Source of the DNA: Tricholomella constricta
Taxonomy: Eukaryota; Basidiomycota; Agaricomycetes; Agaricales; Lyophyllaceae
DNA: 64,000 bases
Direction: 5' to 3'
Assembly (NCBI GenBank): GCA_013368375.1
Contig: JAACJP010000002.1
Coordinates: forward strand, 62,001 to 126,000
The notes under the pieces: model-generated
Seen by the model: only the letters and a program-made list of their open reading frames with translations
The model's database searches: none
What the model was told of the DNA's origin: nothing
In this document: positions 30,843 through 45,512 of the stretch, piece after piece
Layout: every line of letters starts with the position of its first letter
Position numbering within the stretch: position 1 is the stretch's first letter
Program-made: the position numbers and the translations under genes

Positions 30843-32135
30843 TCAATCTGACATATCCATATCCATTTCCTCGTCATCATCTGGTATGGAAAGTTGTATC
30901 GGCAACGGAGGCGGAGTAATACCAATTGGTAACGGAGGTGGAGGCTCCGAAGGCGGTGGTGGCGGGATGGGGGGAGGTACGGTGGTTGGTGGGGGAGGCG
31001 GGTTGGAAGATTCCCAAGCAGAAAAAGCGTTAGGATGTCTCCAAGGAGGAACAGTCTTAGAGGAGGGATCGACGCCAGAAATGATCCGGTGCCAGAGTGC
31101 CTGACGGTCAACGGTGTATGTTGTGCTGCCTCGATGGCTTAGGACAGGGGGTAACGCGAGGCCATTGTATACCGGGAGCAGCTGGGAAGAGAAATGACTT
31201 GGTGGGTAGGTCGCCCAACGGACAGGCAGAGCGTGGCTTGCTGGCGAACTTGTCGACGTAGTCGATGCAGAGTCAGATTCAACAGTAGACTCTTCATCCT
31301 CGTCCTCGTTCCCGCTGTCATCACCGTTGCTCTCCGAGTCAAGGACTCGAATTTCTCCTTTGATATATACCGCTTCCGCGGCGTCGTGATCACCGTAGAT
31401 GAGGAAGGGTTCAGAAGACTCGTCCTCGGCTTCACAGTTTTCGCCCCAGATCAACCGCTTCACCTTCTCGCGTGGGTCTTCTACATTTACCCATCCCTTT
31501 GGATAACCCCAGAGTGCCATTTTCGCAAGCCAGTCACCGTCTTGACCACCAAGTGCCTCTCGTAGCGTACATCCCCGAATCTCACCAGGCTGAAACATGT
31601 CAAGCCATTCAAGCCGCTGCTGTCGCCAGGCTTCGACTTCGTGGATCCGCTTGAAGTCAGCTACGCCACGCGCGGTTTTCAGAAAAGTGAATAATTGGCG
31701 AGATAGAGCTATAAGTTCACGGTTTACGGGCTCGGGACATGCAGAAACTACATGGCCGGGCTCGCCGCAGTTAAAACAAGAGGGTCCGAGATAGGGTAAC
31801 GGGAATTCCGTATCTTCTTCGTCACCGAGGATCGTTTCACAAGCGCGTACATAGATTCCGTTTGGCTCCCAGCCTGCATGTGCACCGACATCAATAAAAA
31901 AGAGTTCAGGATCTACTCCTCTGGCTTCTCCATGTTCTCTTTCTGCCAATTGTCCAGGGCGGGGTATATCGTCTGTGCGTCCCACCGGCCCTTCGCAATC
32001 TCCTTGCCCTCCAGGTGAAGCGCTGGGATCCAGTAGACGTATTTTTTCTTCCACCTCTCCTGGCCCGGGTCGTGGATATTGATCGTTTCTAATTGGAAAG
32101 GTCGCTGCACTTCTGTTGGTGATGAACTGTTCCAT
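30843..32135 (-). CDS. CCHC zinc-knuckle, proline-rich protein (PSP/ZCCHC8-like), start unresolved
   Basis: The conserved part runs from GVDPELFFIDVGAHAGW (about 31910) to the stop at 30843. It holds a CCHC knuckle CFNCGEPGHVVSAC, then ELIALSRQLFTFLKTARGVA, and the PSP-like block GEIRGCTLREAL, WLAKMALWGYPKGWV, as in spliceosome- and exosome-linked ZCCHC8 proteins. The C-terminal third has an acidic run, then Pro-rich PPPPPTTVPPPIPPPPPSEP and an acidic end (DDDEEMDMDMSD). The only in-frame ATG upstream is at 32135, inside an intron of the glutaredoxin-like gene. From there to 31913 the frame runs through that gene's last exon in a different phase, and this part shows no conservation I recognise. 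A nuclear RNA-processing role is inferred. Confidence 0.7.
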   Translation of the reverse strand: MEQFITNRSAATFPIRNDQYPRPGPGEVEEKIRLLDPSASPGGQGDCEGPVGRTDDIPRPGQLAEREHGEARGVDPELFFIDVGAHAGWEPNGIYVRACETILGDEEDTEFPLPYLGPSCFNCGEPGHVVSACPEPVNRELIALSRQLFTFLKTARGVADFKRIHEVEAWRQQRLEWLDMFQPGEIRGCTLREALGGQDGDWLAKMALWGYPKGWVNVEDPREKVKRLIWGENCEAEDESSEPFLIYGDHDAAEAVYIKGEIRVLDSESNGDDSGNEDEDEESTVESDSASTTSTSSPASHALPVRWATYPPSHFSSQLLPVYNGLALPPVLSHRGSTTYTVDRQALWHRIISGVDPSSKTVPPWRHPNAFSAWESSNPPPPPTTVPPPIPPPPPSEPPPPLPIGITPPPLPIQLSIPDDDEEMDMDMSD

Positions 32136-32320
32136 CTCGCTGAAACGCACGTACAGTTTGCTTGACTTTGGCTAATTCGGCCTTGGCGATCTGTATGAGA
32201 AGATGCGCAGGTTCGTCAAGAGAAAATTGTATAAAGCAAAGTATCGCGCACGTCGCAAAGAGAGCAGTTGGGGCCAGAGAAGAGGGTAAGTCGAGGAAGA
32301 CGGGCAAGGCGAGCAGCCAT
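31913..32320 (-). CDS. Glutaredoxin-like protein (DUF836, yeast YDR286C type)
   Basis: Three exons. The ATG at 32320 has a good context (CAACCATGGC) and gives MAARLARLPRLTLFSGPNCS. Thioredoxin-fold features: the CSLC redox pair in GPNCSLCD, split by an intron at about 32172-32234; helix IAKAELAKVKQT; a second intron (GTACGT to GTGCAG, about 50 nt); then RPFQLETINIHDPGQERWKK, the cis-Pro strand YVYWIPALHLEG, and GKEIAKGRWDAQTIYPALDN. It ends at TAG 31913. About 100 residues, as usual for the family. A longer upstream frame could give a mitochondrial-type N-terminus starting at 32449, but I see less support for it. The zinc-knuckle coding region begins directly after its stop on the same strand. 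Confidence 0.85.
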
Positions 32321-32643
32321 GGTTGACTCGTTACTCGGAGGGACCGAAGACGCACACGTGACCCGTCGAAACGCGGTTACCGTCAGAAAGTTGGTCAAGT
32401 TGAGGCGGGATACTGGTAACTGCACGACAGCCTGCAGGGTCACGGACATCTCTTAATTTCTTTTTCTCTGACCTTGAGCCAGGTAATGTCTGGCAATGGA
32501 CTTGCCAGCCCCTGCCTGGAGAGTAAAGAGTATGTGCTGCTTACCACTTTGGCTCTGTGTGCTGAATTGAGCGAACTTCAACAGCGCGACCATGTCCATT
32601 CTACCAAAAGGGACGCTGTCTTTTTGAAGATTCTTGTAATTTC
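32321..32643. promoter_or_regulatory. Divergent promoter region
   Basis: 323 bp between the start codons of the glutaredoxin-like gene (minus) and the repeat protein (plus). No named motif was recognised. An alternative upstream ATG for the plus gene (MSILPKGTLSF) ends in a stop and was not used. Confidence 0.45.
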
Positions 32644-35600
32644 ATGCATGCCGTCTCAGTCAAAAGTTCTGCGGCCGTCACCCCGGAACCTGCCCAGCCG
32701 TCGCCTGAAACTCCAATGAAACCACCTCTCGTTACCATTCATTCTCCCCGTTCCGTTCTCTCACCTTCACGTTCACCACGTCTCTCTGGTTTACTTCTTG
32801 CATTGAAGGATGTAATTGGTGAAGACCCCGATGACGAGTATGACGCGATGGACGGGTCTACCTATGTCGCTGAAGACCTGAGTGGCTCAGGCACGCCGGG
32901 AAAGCACACAGTCGTTAGCACCAACCATTCATTACAAACTTCCACGGAAGAAGAACGGAATACCGTTGAGAGCTCCGGTAGCTTTCAGACGGCGACATCT
33001 GGACCACTGCCAGATGATGACGATGAAACTTTACGCCTGCCCCTACCTTCCAACGAACCTGAGGCCCAATCCTCATTACGCACCATCGAAAGCTCTCCTG
33101 ATGTCGGAGAGGCCCCCGCACATCCGCAAGCACCATCTGACCTTCTCTCCCCAGTCGACCTTTCGCACTTACATTTAGGACTGTTTGCACAAGACGGTAT
33201 CGAAGCAGCAACTCATGACAATGATTCCATCGATTCAGGCTATGCCGATACATGGAAACCCCCTTTCCTTGTCACTAGGTCACCACCACATAGCCCTTTG
33301 AAGTCGGCTTTTGGTCTCCTCTCTTCCCCCTTCGCGACTGCCTCATCGCGTGTCATTTCTCCCCGCCTCAGTGCCTTCATATCGGGACCTCCGCAATCTC
33401 CCTTTTCCCCTGCGGTTCCCGCGGACGACGACGACCCGTCCGACATTAGTCTTGACTCACCTGCAGTTCACACTTTTGACGACACCGAGGAGGCGGAGCC
33501 TTCTGAAGCGTATGTCGTGGTCGACGAAAGTGAAGAGGATTATTATGCTTATAGCCCTGTTGAGGATGTCGAGGATGTTATCCAGAATACTGAAACCAAG
33601 GTCCAGGATGTCGGCCAAGGGGATATATATGTTCAGGATGAGGAGGATGAACATGGTCAGAATGAGGAAGACGAACATGGTCAGGATGAAGAGGATGAAC
33701 ATCGCCAGGATGAGGAGGCCGAACATCAGGATGAGGAGGTTGAACATCGCCAGGATGAGGAGGCTGAACATCGTCAAGTTGAGGAGGATGAACATCGTCA
33801 GATTGAGGAGCAGGATGATGAGGACGATACAACGGGCGGAAATACCTCTGCGGCCTCTTGGGACCATCACGGAGACCCAACTGCTGTATATGTTGGCTTG
33901 CCGGAGGTGACCTCAGATGACGTTTGTATTGCTATGCAGCGGGCAAGCAGGACACCAACACATTTCTTAACCGATGTGCTGGACTTCAATGAAGATGAAA
34001 TCATCGCCAGCTCTTCCATCGCCATGCCTGGCCCGGATGATTCGTTCCATTCCGAGTCTCTGGGCCCTTCTCGTCCCGTCGGCGATGGCTTTGGCGACGA
34101 CGAAGATGAACCCTACGCCAGTCCTTCTCTTTTTGACTCCGCGCCCGATGATTCATTTATTTCCGAGTATCTGGATCTCCCCGATCCTGTCGATGAAGAT
34201 GAATCCACCGCCGGTTCTTCCGTCGCCATCTCTGCACACGTTGATTCATCCTTTTCCAAGTCTCTGGATCTTCGCAGTCCTCTCGATGACGGCTTTGGCG
34301 ACGACGAAGATGAACCCTGCGCTGGTTCTTCTATTCTTGACTCTGCGCCCAAAGATTCATTCATTTCCGAATATCTGGATCTCCCCGATCCTGTCGATGA
34401 AGATGAATCCACCGCCGGTTCTTCCGTCGCCATCTCTGCACACGTTGATTCATCCTTTTCCGAGTCTCTGGATCCTCGCAGTCCTCTCGATGACGGCTTT
34501 GGCGACGACGAAGATGAACCCTGCGCCGATTCTTCTATTCTTGACTCTGCGCCCAAAGATTCATTCATTTCCGAGTATCTGGATCTCCCCGATCCTGTCG
34601 ATGAAGATGAATCCACCGCCGGTTCTTCCGTCGCCATCTCTGCACACGTTGATTCATCCTTTTCCGAGTCTCTGGATCCTCGCAGTCCTCTCGATGACGG
34701 CTTTGGCGGCGACGAAGATGAACCCTACGCCGGTTCTTCTATTCTTGACTCTGCGCCCAAAGATTCATTTATTTCCGAATATCTGGATCTCCCCGATCCT
34801 GTCGATGAAGATGAATCCACCGCCGGTTCTTCCGTCGCCATCTCTGCACCCGTTGATTCATTGTTATCCGAGTCTCTGGGTCCTCGCAGTCCTGTCGACG
34901 ACGGGTTTGGCGGCGGCGACATTACCATGGACTACACCGCTGAACTGGCTTACCTCTCAAGTCCAACCCCTGTCGTAAACGAGAACGATACCTTGCACTC
35001 CCTATATGACCGGTATTCTGATTTCACAGAAGGGACGCATTCTGATATCCCGGAAGAAACGGGCGAGGACTTCGCGACCTCCTTGATAATGACTGACATC
35101 GGATCACCATCAGAGCATTCATCATGCGACGCGGTGGAGGATGAACCTTCTTCTGCAATAACACCCTCGAAGTCAGGCTTCCTTCGTGAAAGGGTCTTCA
35201 CTCCGCCTCCAACAACCACCAGGGCACGCTCGGGGACAGTGATTGTCCCAGCAGACTCACCCCACTCAGGCCCGTCGCCTCCTGTTCCCTTCAGCGCCCC
35301 ACTACGTGGGCGTGCCTCACCCCATTCACAATCTGCACGGTCAGCGTGGAGTCCTGACAGTGCAGTTTCGGAAGTGCAGGAATTACCCGTCGTTTCCAAG
35401 AGAATTCCTTTCGGATTTCGCAATTCGTTTGCGTCTTCGGTGCAGTTTTATTATAATACCTTTGGAGATGATTATCTGACGGATTTGTCGCCTATCATAG
35501 GGACGTGCAAGGTCTTCCACCCTCGCATCTCAGAGATCGTCGAGAAGGGGCTCCCGGGCAGTAGAACCGCTGCCTCTCTCCACGTCTCAGAGCGAGGGAA

Positions 35601-35834
35601 ATTCCTCCCCTGACAACTCCTCCTCCACCAGCTCGGTTACTGGCGGGCTTCGACCACTTAGACTAGTACGTTTCAAGATCAATTTCCCGCGTGTGCCAAT
35701 CTCTAACTCGTCCGTAGTCTCGCATATTAGGTCCTCAGCCGTCTTCTGCACCATCTCGCAATTCTACTTTCTCTGTCAATAGCTATCGTCAATCTGGTCA
35801 GTCTTCGAGAACTGATTGTCGTGATCGTATCTGA
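32644..35834 (+). CDS. Large acidic, Ser-rich repeat protein
   Basis: ATG 32644 opens a first exon of about 930 codons. The conserved-looking head is ETPMKPPLVTIHSPRSVLSP, SRSPRLSGLLLALKDVIGED. Then come acidic, Ser/Pro-rich stretches, a short-repeat acidic run rich in HRQxEE units (33627-33830), and a 68-residue tandem array (34081 on). The tail (VSKRIPFGFRNSFASS) is spliced at about 35442-35510 to GRARSSTLASQRSSRRGSR. A second intron (about 35667-35718) leads to SRILGPQPSSAPSRNSTFSV and a stop near 35832. Without these introns the frame would end at 35613. No catalytic domain, signal peptide or membrane helix. Probably a disordered scaffold. It may instead splice onward into the ankyrin-AAA+ gene, which lacks a good start of its own. 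Confidence 0.68.
33627..33830 (+). repeat. Degenerate 21-30 bp coding repeats
   Basis: Units of the type CAGGATGAGGAGGMYGAACAT encode acidic EDEHGQNEEDEHGQDEEDEH-like runs. Copy number is about eight, with unit length varying between 7 and 10 codons, all kept in frame. Confidence 0.85.
34081..34914 (+). repeat. 204-bp in-frame tandem array (four copies plus a fragment)
   Basis: Units start at 34081, 34285, 34489 and 34693, with a partial unit at 34897. Each encodes 68 residues beginning DDGFGDDEDEP and containing SFISEYLDLPDPVDEDESTA and AGSSVAISAHVDS. Inner copies are nearly identical at the DNA level, the outer ones more diverged. This is typical of recent unequal crossing-over. Confidence 0.95.
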
Positions 35835-35976
35835 AATGTATCTCAGGAAATTCGCACCGTGCATCTATCTCATCTATAAGTGTATTATCTGACCACTCGT
35901 ACTCTCGCAATCCTTTGGTGTGTACACGATAAATCAATCTCTTCTCAATCAAAATATCCTCAATTTTTCGCATCAG

Positions 35977-37921
35977 CTGTTATCTGCACTCTCGTCCAAC
36001 ATACCCGACCATATTCGTAATATCCAGCCCTCACCCGACGATGTCATCCCGTCCCCATTATCATCTTATCACCTCCGTCGCCTTGCAAATTTCGATTCGC
36101 CACGCTCAGCGCCTCTCTCTCGCCCCCCATCATGGCACAGTAATCCCGTCGACGACACGAACGATGTCACACAAACCACCTACCATGACGACCGACCGTT
36201 TAGTAGGATCTCCGAACCTTCTTTCGTCCACAACGAAGAACAGGAGGATAGTACCAACTACGACTACACCATTCGCCGCGCGATTCCCGAAGTTCCACAC
36301 AGCGCGCCAATCAATCGACCTGTCTCCGCCATGCGACCCCCGATGTACGCCATCGCGACACCAAAGCCTACGCTCATGTTTGCCATCGCCTCCGACGACG
36401 TACGACAGGTTCGGCAGGTCCTCGAAAGCGGCGATGCAGGGCCCAACGACGCCGTGGGCCCCCAGTCGGCCCTTGCATTTGCGTTGACGAACGACCAGCT
36501 AAATAATAAGATGGAGATCGTCAAAACCCTTTTGGCCTTTGGTGCCGATCCGAAGCTGGTCGTGCAACATGCACGCGAAACATCATCACCTTCACCTCAG
36601 AAGGCGGAGCCGCCGGAAGATGGAGGTAAAGCATCAGCTGCAAAGCTGTCGCTGATGGACGCTATAGACCCAGCGACCAGGTACATAGCAACCTGCGTTT
36701 CATGAACTCCCTGAAGTGCTCATGGCTGCTTATAGATACTATGTCGAGAAAGCAGACGCGCCGCATACCCGCCGGACGTCAGCTCTAATCCATCGATCAT
36801 TCTTCCGCCCGCTTACGCGCGTTCGGTATGAGCTGATCGGACAGGATCGGGCGCTGGAGCAGTTGTTCAAAGATCTCAGCATGCATTCGCGACAGCTGTC
36901 TGTGACGCCCATTGTCGTCCTTTTGTGTGGTATGATTCGCTTTAACTTCTTCTCCGTGCCTTAATAATCGATTGTGCGCCCAATTGAAACCAGGTCCGAG
37001 TGGTCATGGCAAGAGCTTGCTGGCAAGGAAATGTGAGTCTTCCTTGGTTCCGTCGATGCCACTGAGAACTGACAAGTGACTGTTCAAATTTTAGTTGGCT
37101 CGCTGCTCGATGTTCCGACTCACACTGTGGACATGACGACGATACATTCTGCACAGGATCTGTGGAAGTCGTATTCCATGAGCCCCTACGACGTCAGTTT
37201 TTCTGAATACGTTGTCGAAGCTGCTACTGACGACTGGCCAGCCACCCAGTACGCGCTCATTGGCTGAATTTCTGATCGACAATGAAGGCAAAAGATGTGT
37301 TGTCGTATTGGATGTACGTTTCATCTCATGCAGTTCTTCCTGTACGATTGATCTGATCCCATCTTATTTAGGAGATCGAAAAAACGCATGGAGAATCTCC
37401 CTTGTGGGCTTTGCTGATGCCCTGGGAGCATGGCCGATGTACCTTCGAGGCTCATGGGCGCCTTGTCGATGTGCGGAATGTAGTGTGGTTGGGCACATCA
37501 AATATTGGCCAGGAATTGGTCTTTGAGCACCATTCAGCTCGTGCGCTTCCAGACCAGTTGATGTCGAGGGAGGAGTACACTGAATTGATGGGCCTCCTAC
37601 GGCCACGCGTATCAGAGCGCCTGGGGGTATGCGAATCCATAGATCTGTGCCCTATTATCCCGAGTGCTGATATGGGTTATTTACTAGGCTTCTATGCTCT
37701 CACGAGTCACGACTGCATTGCCTTTTGTCCCATTCACGCCAGAGGAGAGGCGGGCGATATGCCACGAGGCGTTGCACACCATCGCCGGAGATATCATCAG
37801 GACGCTGACATCAGATATCGTGGACTTCATGGTCGAGGGAGCTTTGGCGAACTATACCGCAGCCGAGGGTGCGAGATCATTGTACAGAGCTGTATCGAAC
37901 CAACTGGTAGACAACATTTAA
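35977..37921 (+). CDS. Ankyrin-repeat ClpB/Skd3-type AAA+ ATPase
   Basis: Disordered head (LRRLANFDSPRSAPLSRPPS), then ankyrin-like repeats LMFAIASDDVRQVRQVLESG and KMEIVKTLLAFGADPKLV. The AAA+ module is of ClpA/B class: ELIGQDRALEQLFKDLS, Walker A GPSGHGKSLLARK (joined across introns near 36929-36992 and 37032-37094), Walker B VVVLDEIEKTH, sensor 1 WLGTSNIGQE, arginine-finger region LLRPRVSERLG, and sensor 2 in AAEGARSLYRAVSNQL. Six introns, all with workable GT-AG joins, including PYD to PPSTRSLAEF. Ankyrin plus one ClpB-like AAA+ ring is the architecture of animal mitochondrial CLPB/Skd3, a disaggregase. No presequence is visible because the 5' end is unresolved. The frame opens after TGA 35890 without an ATG, so an upstream exon must exist; 35977 is a possible acceptor edge. 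Confidence 0.78.
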
Positions 37922-38271
37922 ACTTATACGTGTGGACTGATTGGAGATACGTCAGCTGACCCATCGAGCCACGGACATAGGCACCCTGAGCATCGTCATT
38001 GGGCGCTACTGATCCATCAAATCTTGCCGAAACAGTGGGCTGTCCCCCCTTCAACGCTGGGATGTCAGTTTGACGAATCACCTTGGTATCTGACGGTTGA
38101 AGCAACAAGATGGCATCTCCTTGAAGGTTCATCAAACTGATTGCAATTCACAGATGTCTATGTAAAAGTCCAAATGGAGGGCCCAGTGTTCCCCTAGATT
38201 CGTCTCCTTCCCCCCACACTCCAGTAGGCCATCGCGGCCGCATTACTCTCGTTTGTCAAGACCCCTCGTTA
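37922..38271. other. Intergenic region
   Basis: Holds the 3' UTR of the AAA+ gene and the leader of the SH3 gene. Nothing else recognised. A NotI-like GCGGCCGC lies at about 38235-38242, of no evident role. Confidence 0.45.
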
Positions 38272-39405
38272 ATGACCAGAGCCATGCAACGTCGAGCACA
38301 CGGACGCAGACGTCTTAACTTTCTGGAGCATCGTGCGACAGAGACAGAGGCTGTACAATCAAGTGCACCAATCGTTGAGCCGACCCCAAGCCCAACAGTT
38401 ATGCACCCGGTATCACTGCCACCTACGTCCACAACGGCGCTCGCTGCGATTGTTTCTGTGGTTGGTGCAGCGATAATTTTGGGTCAGTCACGAGCGTTTC
38501 ACCTATCGTGCTCGGCCACATTAACCTACTGTGCTGTAGGTATTGTGATCTGGAGGTACCGGAGTTATAAACGCCAAAACGCGCAAGCTACTTCATCGTT
38601 AAATGCAAGGGTCACCATCGAGAAGGACCACCACTCTGAGAAGCACGTTGATCTCGCGAATATCTCTATCTACACAGAGAAACCCCAGAAGGCTGTTTTA
38701 CCGCCTCGCTCGTTTGACATCGAGGTCGGCTGGGTTCCCCAGACAAAGATGTATCCAGCAGTCGACGTTTCCCTCCCCGCGCCTACAGCTTCGATCAAGA
38801 GTAAAACGAAGTCTTCCAAAGTCCAGCTTTCCGTAAAGACCTCGGAAACCCCGCTTGACCTGGCACGTTCACCTCCGCCCTCTTATTTCCTAGCCAACGG
38901 TGGCTTTGAGGGAGTTGAACAATCGCCTCGTCTCATTCCCATTCCTCCTTCACCTGCCATGTCAACGAATATCCCGCCCCCTCCCACACCCCCTGCCAAT
39001 AGAAGAACCAAGGCGAGCTTCGCATCTCAGAGCGAACAACCCCCTCTGCCCGCTCCCAGCCCACGCTCCGAGTCCTTCGCCGCCCACGACGTCGCGTATC
39101 CAGATCCAGCCGATTCATCAAGCGACGAGTCCAGCAAGGACCAAAAGCTACCGCGGCTCATGTCCGTCGCCACTACCTTCATGCCCACCCTCGATGACGA
39201 GCTCGCCATCAAGCTTGGAGATACAGTGCGCATGCTCGAGGAGTACCGCGATGGCTGGTGCCTCGTCCAGCGCGTAGGACGAATCGATGCACCTAGGGGT
39301 GCCGTCCCTCGATTCTGCCTACAGGAACGCCGCGGAGTCGTTCCCATCATGCCAACCCGCAAGTTCTCGAATGGATCCCTCAAGTCACAGTCAGGTTGGC
39401 GCTAA
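38272..39405 (+). CDS. Membrane-anchored SH3-domain protein
   Basis: Two exons. ATG 38272, a short Thr/Pro-rich extracellular or lumenal part, then a single transmembrane helix that exists only after splicing. STTALAAIVSVVGAAIIL joins across the intron at about 38483-38538 to GIVIWRYRSYKRQ, whose basic end sets the tail inside. The tail is Pro/Ser-rich with PxxP stretches (TNIPPPPTPPANRR). It ends in an SH3 domain (LMSVATTFMPTLDDELAIKL, then GDTVRMLEEYRDGWCLVQRV and APRGAVPRFCLQER) with the ALYDY-like, DGWW-like and P-x-x-Y-like positions recognisable. The layout recalls Fus1/Sho1-type polarity and signalling proteins of fungi, which is a comparison of architecture and not a homology claim. 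Confidence 0.85.
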   Translation: MTRAMQRRAHGRRRLNFLEHRATETEAVQSSAPIVEPTPSPTVMHPVSLPPTSTTALAAIVSVVGAAIILGQSRAFHLSCSATLTYCAVGIVIWRYRSYKRQNAQATSSLNARVTIEKDHHSEKHVDLANISIYTEKPQKAVLPPRSFDIEVGWVPQTKMYPAVDVSLPAPTASIKSKTKSSKVQLSVKTSETPLDLARSPPPSYFLANGGFEGVEQSPRLIPIPPSPAMSTNIPPPPTPPANRRTKASFASQSEQPPLPAPSPRSESFAAHDVAYPDPADSSSDESSKDQKLPRLMSVATTFMPTLDDELAIKLGDTVRMLEEYRDGWCLVQRVGRIDAPRGAVPRFCLQERRGVVPIMPTRKFSNGSLKSQSGWR

Positions 39406-39942
39406 AACACGCAAGTATGAACCATGCCTGGCTATGACCCCGTTCAAGGAATTACGCTCAATTTTGCATTATTATTATCATACGTTCGTTTTAAACACTG
39501 CTTTTCGGACATGTGCTCGTTTACGCTTGGTCTTTTGTGACCTTTTCGCCTTCGCCCAGGTTCTGGGGATTTATATCCCCATATTTATCGATCATTTCGA
39601 ATTGAAACCCCTCACCCCCACAGTTCATACTCCCACTTCCTATCTGCGTTGATTTCGTTTCCTGGATGCTGCCGATTCGAATTGCCCTAGTATACTGGTT
39701 ACACTAGCTACACCCCTCCCGACTGTTGGTCCTCAAATGTCCGTAAACTGTTGAAAGTCCTCACAAGGAAAGATATGATGGGATAAATGGGAGTATCCTG
39801 GATTATTTGACAAAGAAGTGACGGCCTGGCAGGAGCGACTTAAGTGCCTTTTGCCAATCGGTGCGGGCTAGACATCAAGACAACCGCCGCGTGGGACAAA
39901 CAGGTATGTGTTTGATATTAGAGAATGGACAGCTGTATAGAT
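39406..39942. other. Convergent 3' UTR region
   Basis: Lies between the convergent ends of the SH3 gene (plus) and PAM17 (minus). No gene, repeat or RNA was recognised. Confidence 0.5.
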
Positions 39943-40785
39943 CTATTCTTCTGGAAGAAGTGCCTTTCGCTTGTACTTCCCTTGGTCTCGAAGCCACTGA
40001 CATCAAGCGCGGTTAGTCGGCGCGCAATCTCAAAGTAAAGACACTCACCTGTCTATATTGATGCAGAGAACCAATTTTCTCACCTAAAATCGAGAGTGAG
40101 CTTATGTCAAGATGTTTCCGGGACACGCACCATAATAATCAGGGACAGGATGCGTCGGACTCTGGAGAGAGGCGTCTACTCGGTTTTTGGCTATCCGACG
40201 GTAGAATTCGCGGTCCATGGTATCCACCAAAACAAGCTGGTTACGGTGCCGAGTTCTCCATATTGCTGAACCAATGCTGGGGCCGATTAATGCACCCATA
40301 CCTAATTGAACTGAAGTGGATGGAGAGTCGAGAGGAATATGCAGATTTTGACGCACCCATGCAGCCCACAGTACAGATGCCATAGAAGAAGAAAGGATCA
40401 ATGCCCTGCGTAACAAGACTTATAAGGGGCGCCAGATGATCGTGAATTTGCAACATACCATGACTGGCTTTGTGGGATCCGTCTCTAGAGTTCCGAAGTA
40501 GGCTGCACCACCGAAGAACCCAAGCAATGCACACGGAATGGTAGAAGCCTGTCTTCTGTAAGTTTCAGTCGGATATTCCCAAAGAAAGTGACGCACCGTT
40601 TGCCATTTCCGTTTGCCTCCTCGAATTGCCAGATATTCTGGCCAGGTCAACTTCTTAACCTCCTCTGTCACTGATTTCTTTGTTGAAGTAGACTTGAACC
40701 TCGAAATGACTTGTTTTCTTCCGATGGAACGCTGCGCGCAACGAGAAGACAGGCTCAGTGGCCGAGCAAGCGAGGTTCTGAGCAT
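39943..40785 (-). CDS. PAM17: PAM17, subunit of the mitochondrial presequence translocase-associated motor
   Basis: Inner-membrane protein that helps organise the Hsp70 import motor at TIM23. ATG 40785 gives a basic presequence (MLRTSLARPLSLSSRCAQR). The family signature KKLTWPEYLAIRGGKRKWQT follows, then helix 1 (IPCALLGFFGGAAYFGTLET), DPFFFYGICTVGCMG, helix 2 (MGALIGPSIGSAIWR), DREFYRRIAKNRVDASLQSP and the C-terminal KIGSLHQYRQWLRDQGKYKR. Six exons, all with frame-keeping GT-AG introns; the stop is TAG at 39943. Length of about 205 residues matches fungal PAM17. It diverges from the SNF2 gene across a 151-bp promoter. Confidence 0.95.
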
Positions 40786-40936
40786 AGTTTATCGCAACCA
40801 GGAACTCGCCTGTTTTCAAAACCATATTTCGACGCAATATCACGTGATAGTAAATTAATTCTCCTCAGGTCTGAGGTCGCGACGAACCTCATCGCGATTC
40901 TCCCTGGGCTGCGTTCGCCCTAGCCTAGAGCAGCTA
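40786..40936. promoter_or_regulatory. Compact bidirectional promoter with a CACGTG palindrome
   Basis: Only 151 bp separate the PAM17 and SNF2 start codons. A palindromic CACGTG (40841-40846, within TATCACGTGATA) lies near its left third. CACGTG is the core bound by Cbf1/USF-type bHLH factors. No TATA box is visible on either side. Confidence 0.6.

Positions 40937-45512
<4,576 letters not shown>

Noticed and set aside
33974..34978. 334-codon plus-strand frame rich in Pro/Leu/Ile, and matching minus-strand frames, over the 204-bp array
   Set aside because: It is the shifted-frame shadow of the tandem array. The array is 204 bp (68 codons), so every frame stays open across all copies. Only the acidic frame continues into non-repeat coding sequence on both sides.
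35920..36705. Translation start of the ankyrin-AAA+ gene at 35920
   Set aside because: The codon there is GTG and not ATG, so it is not a credible eukaryotic start. The true first exon lies upstream.
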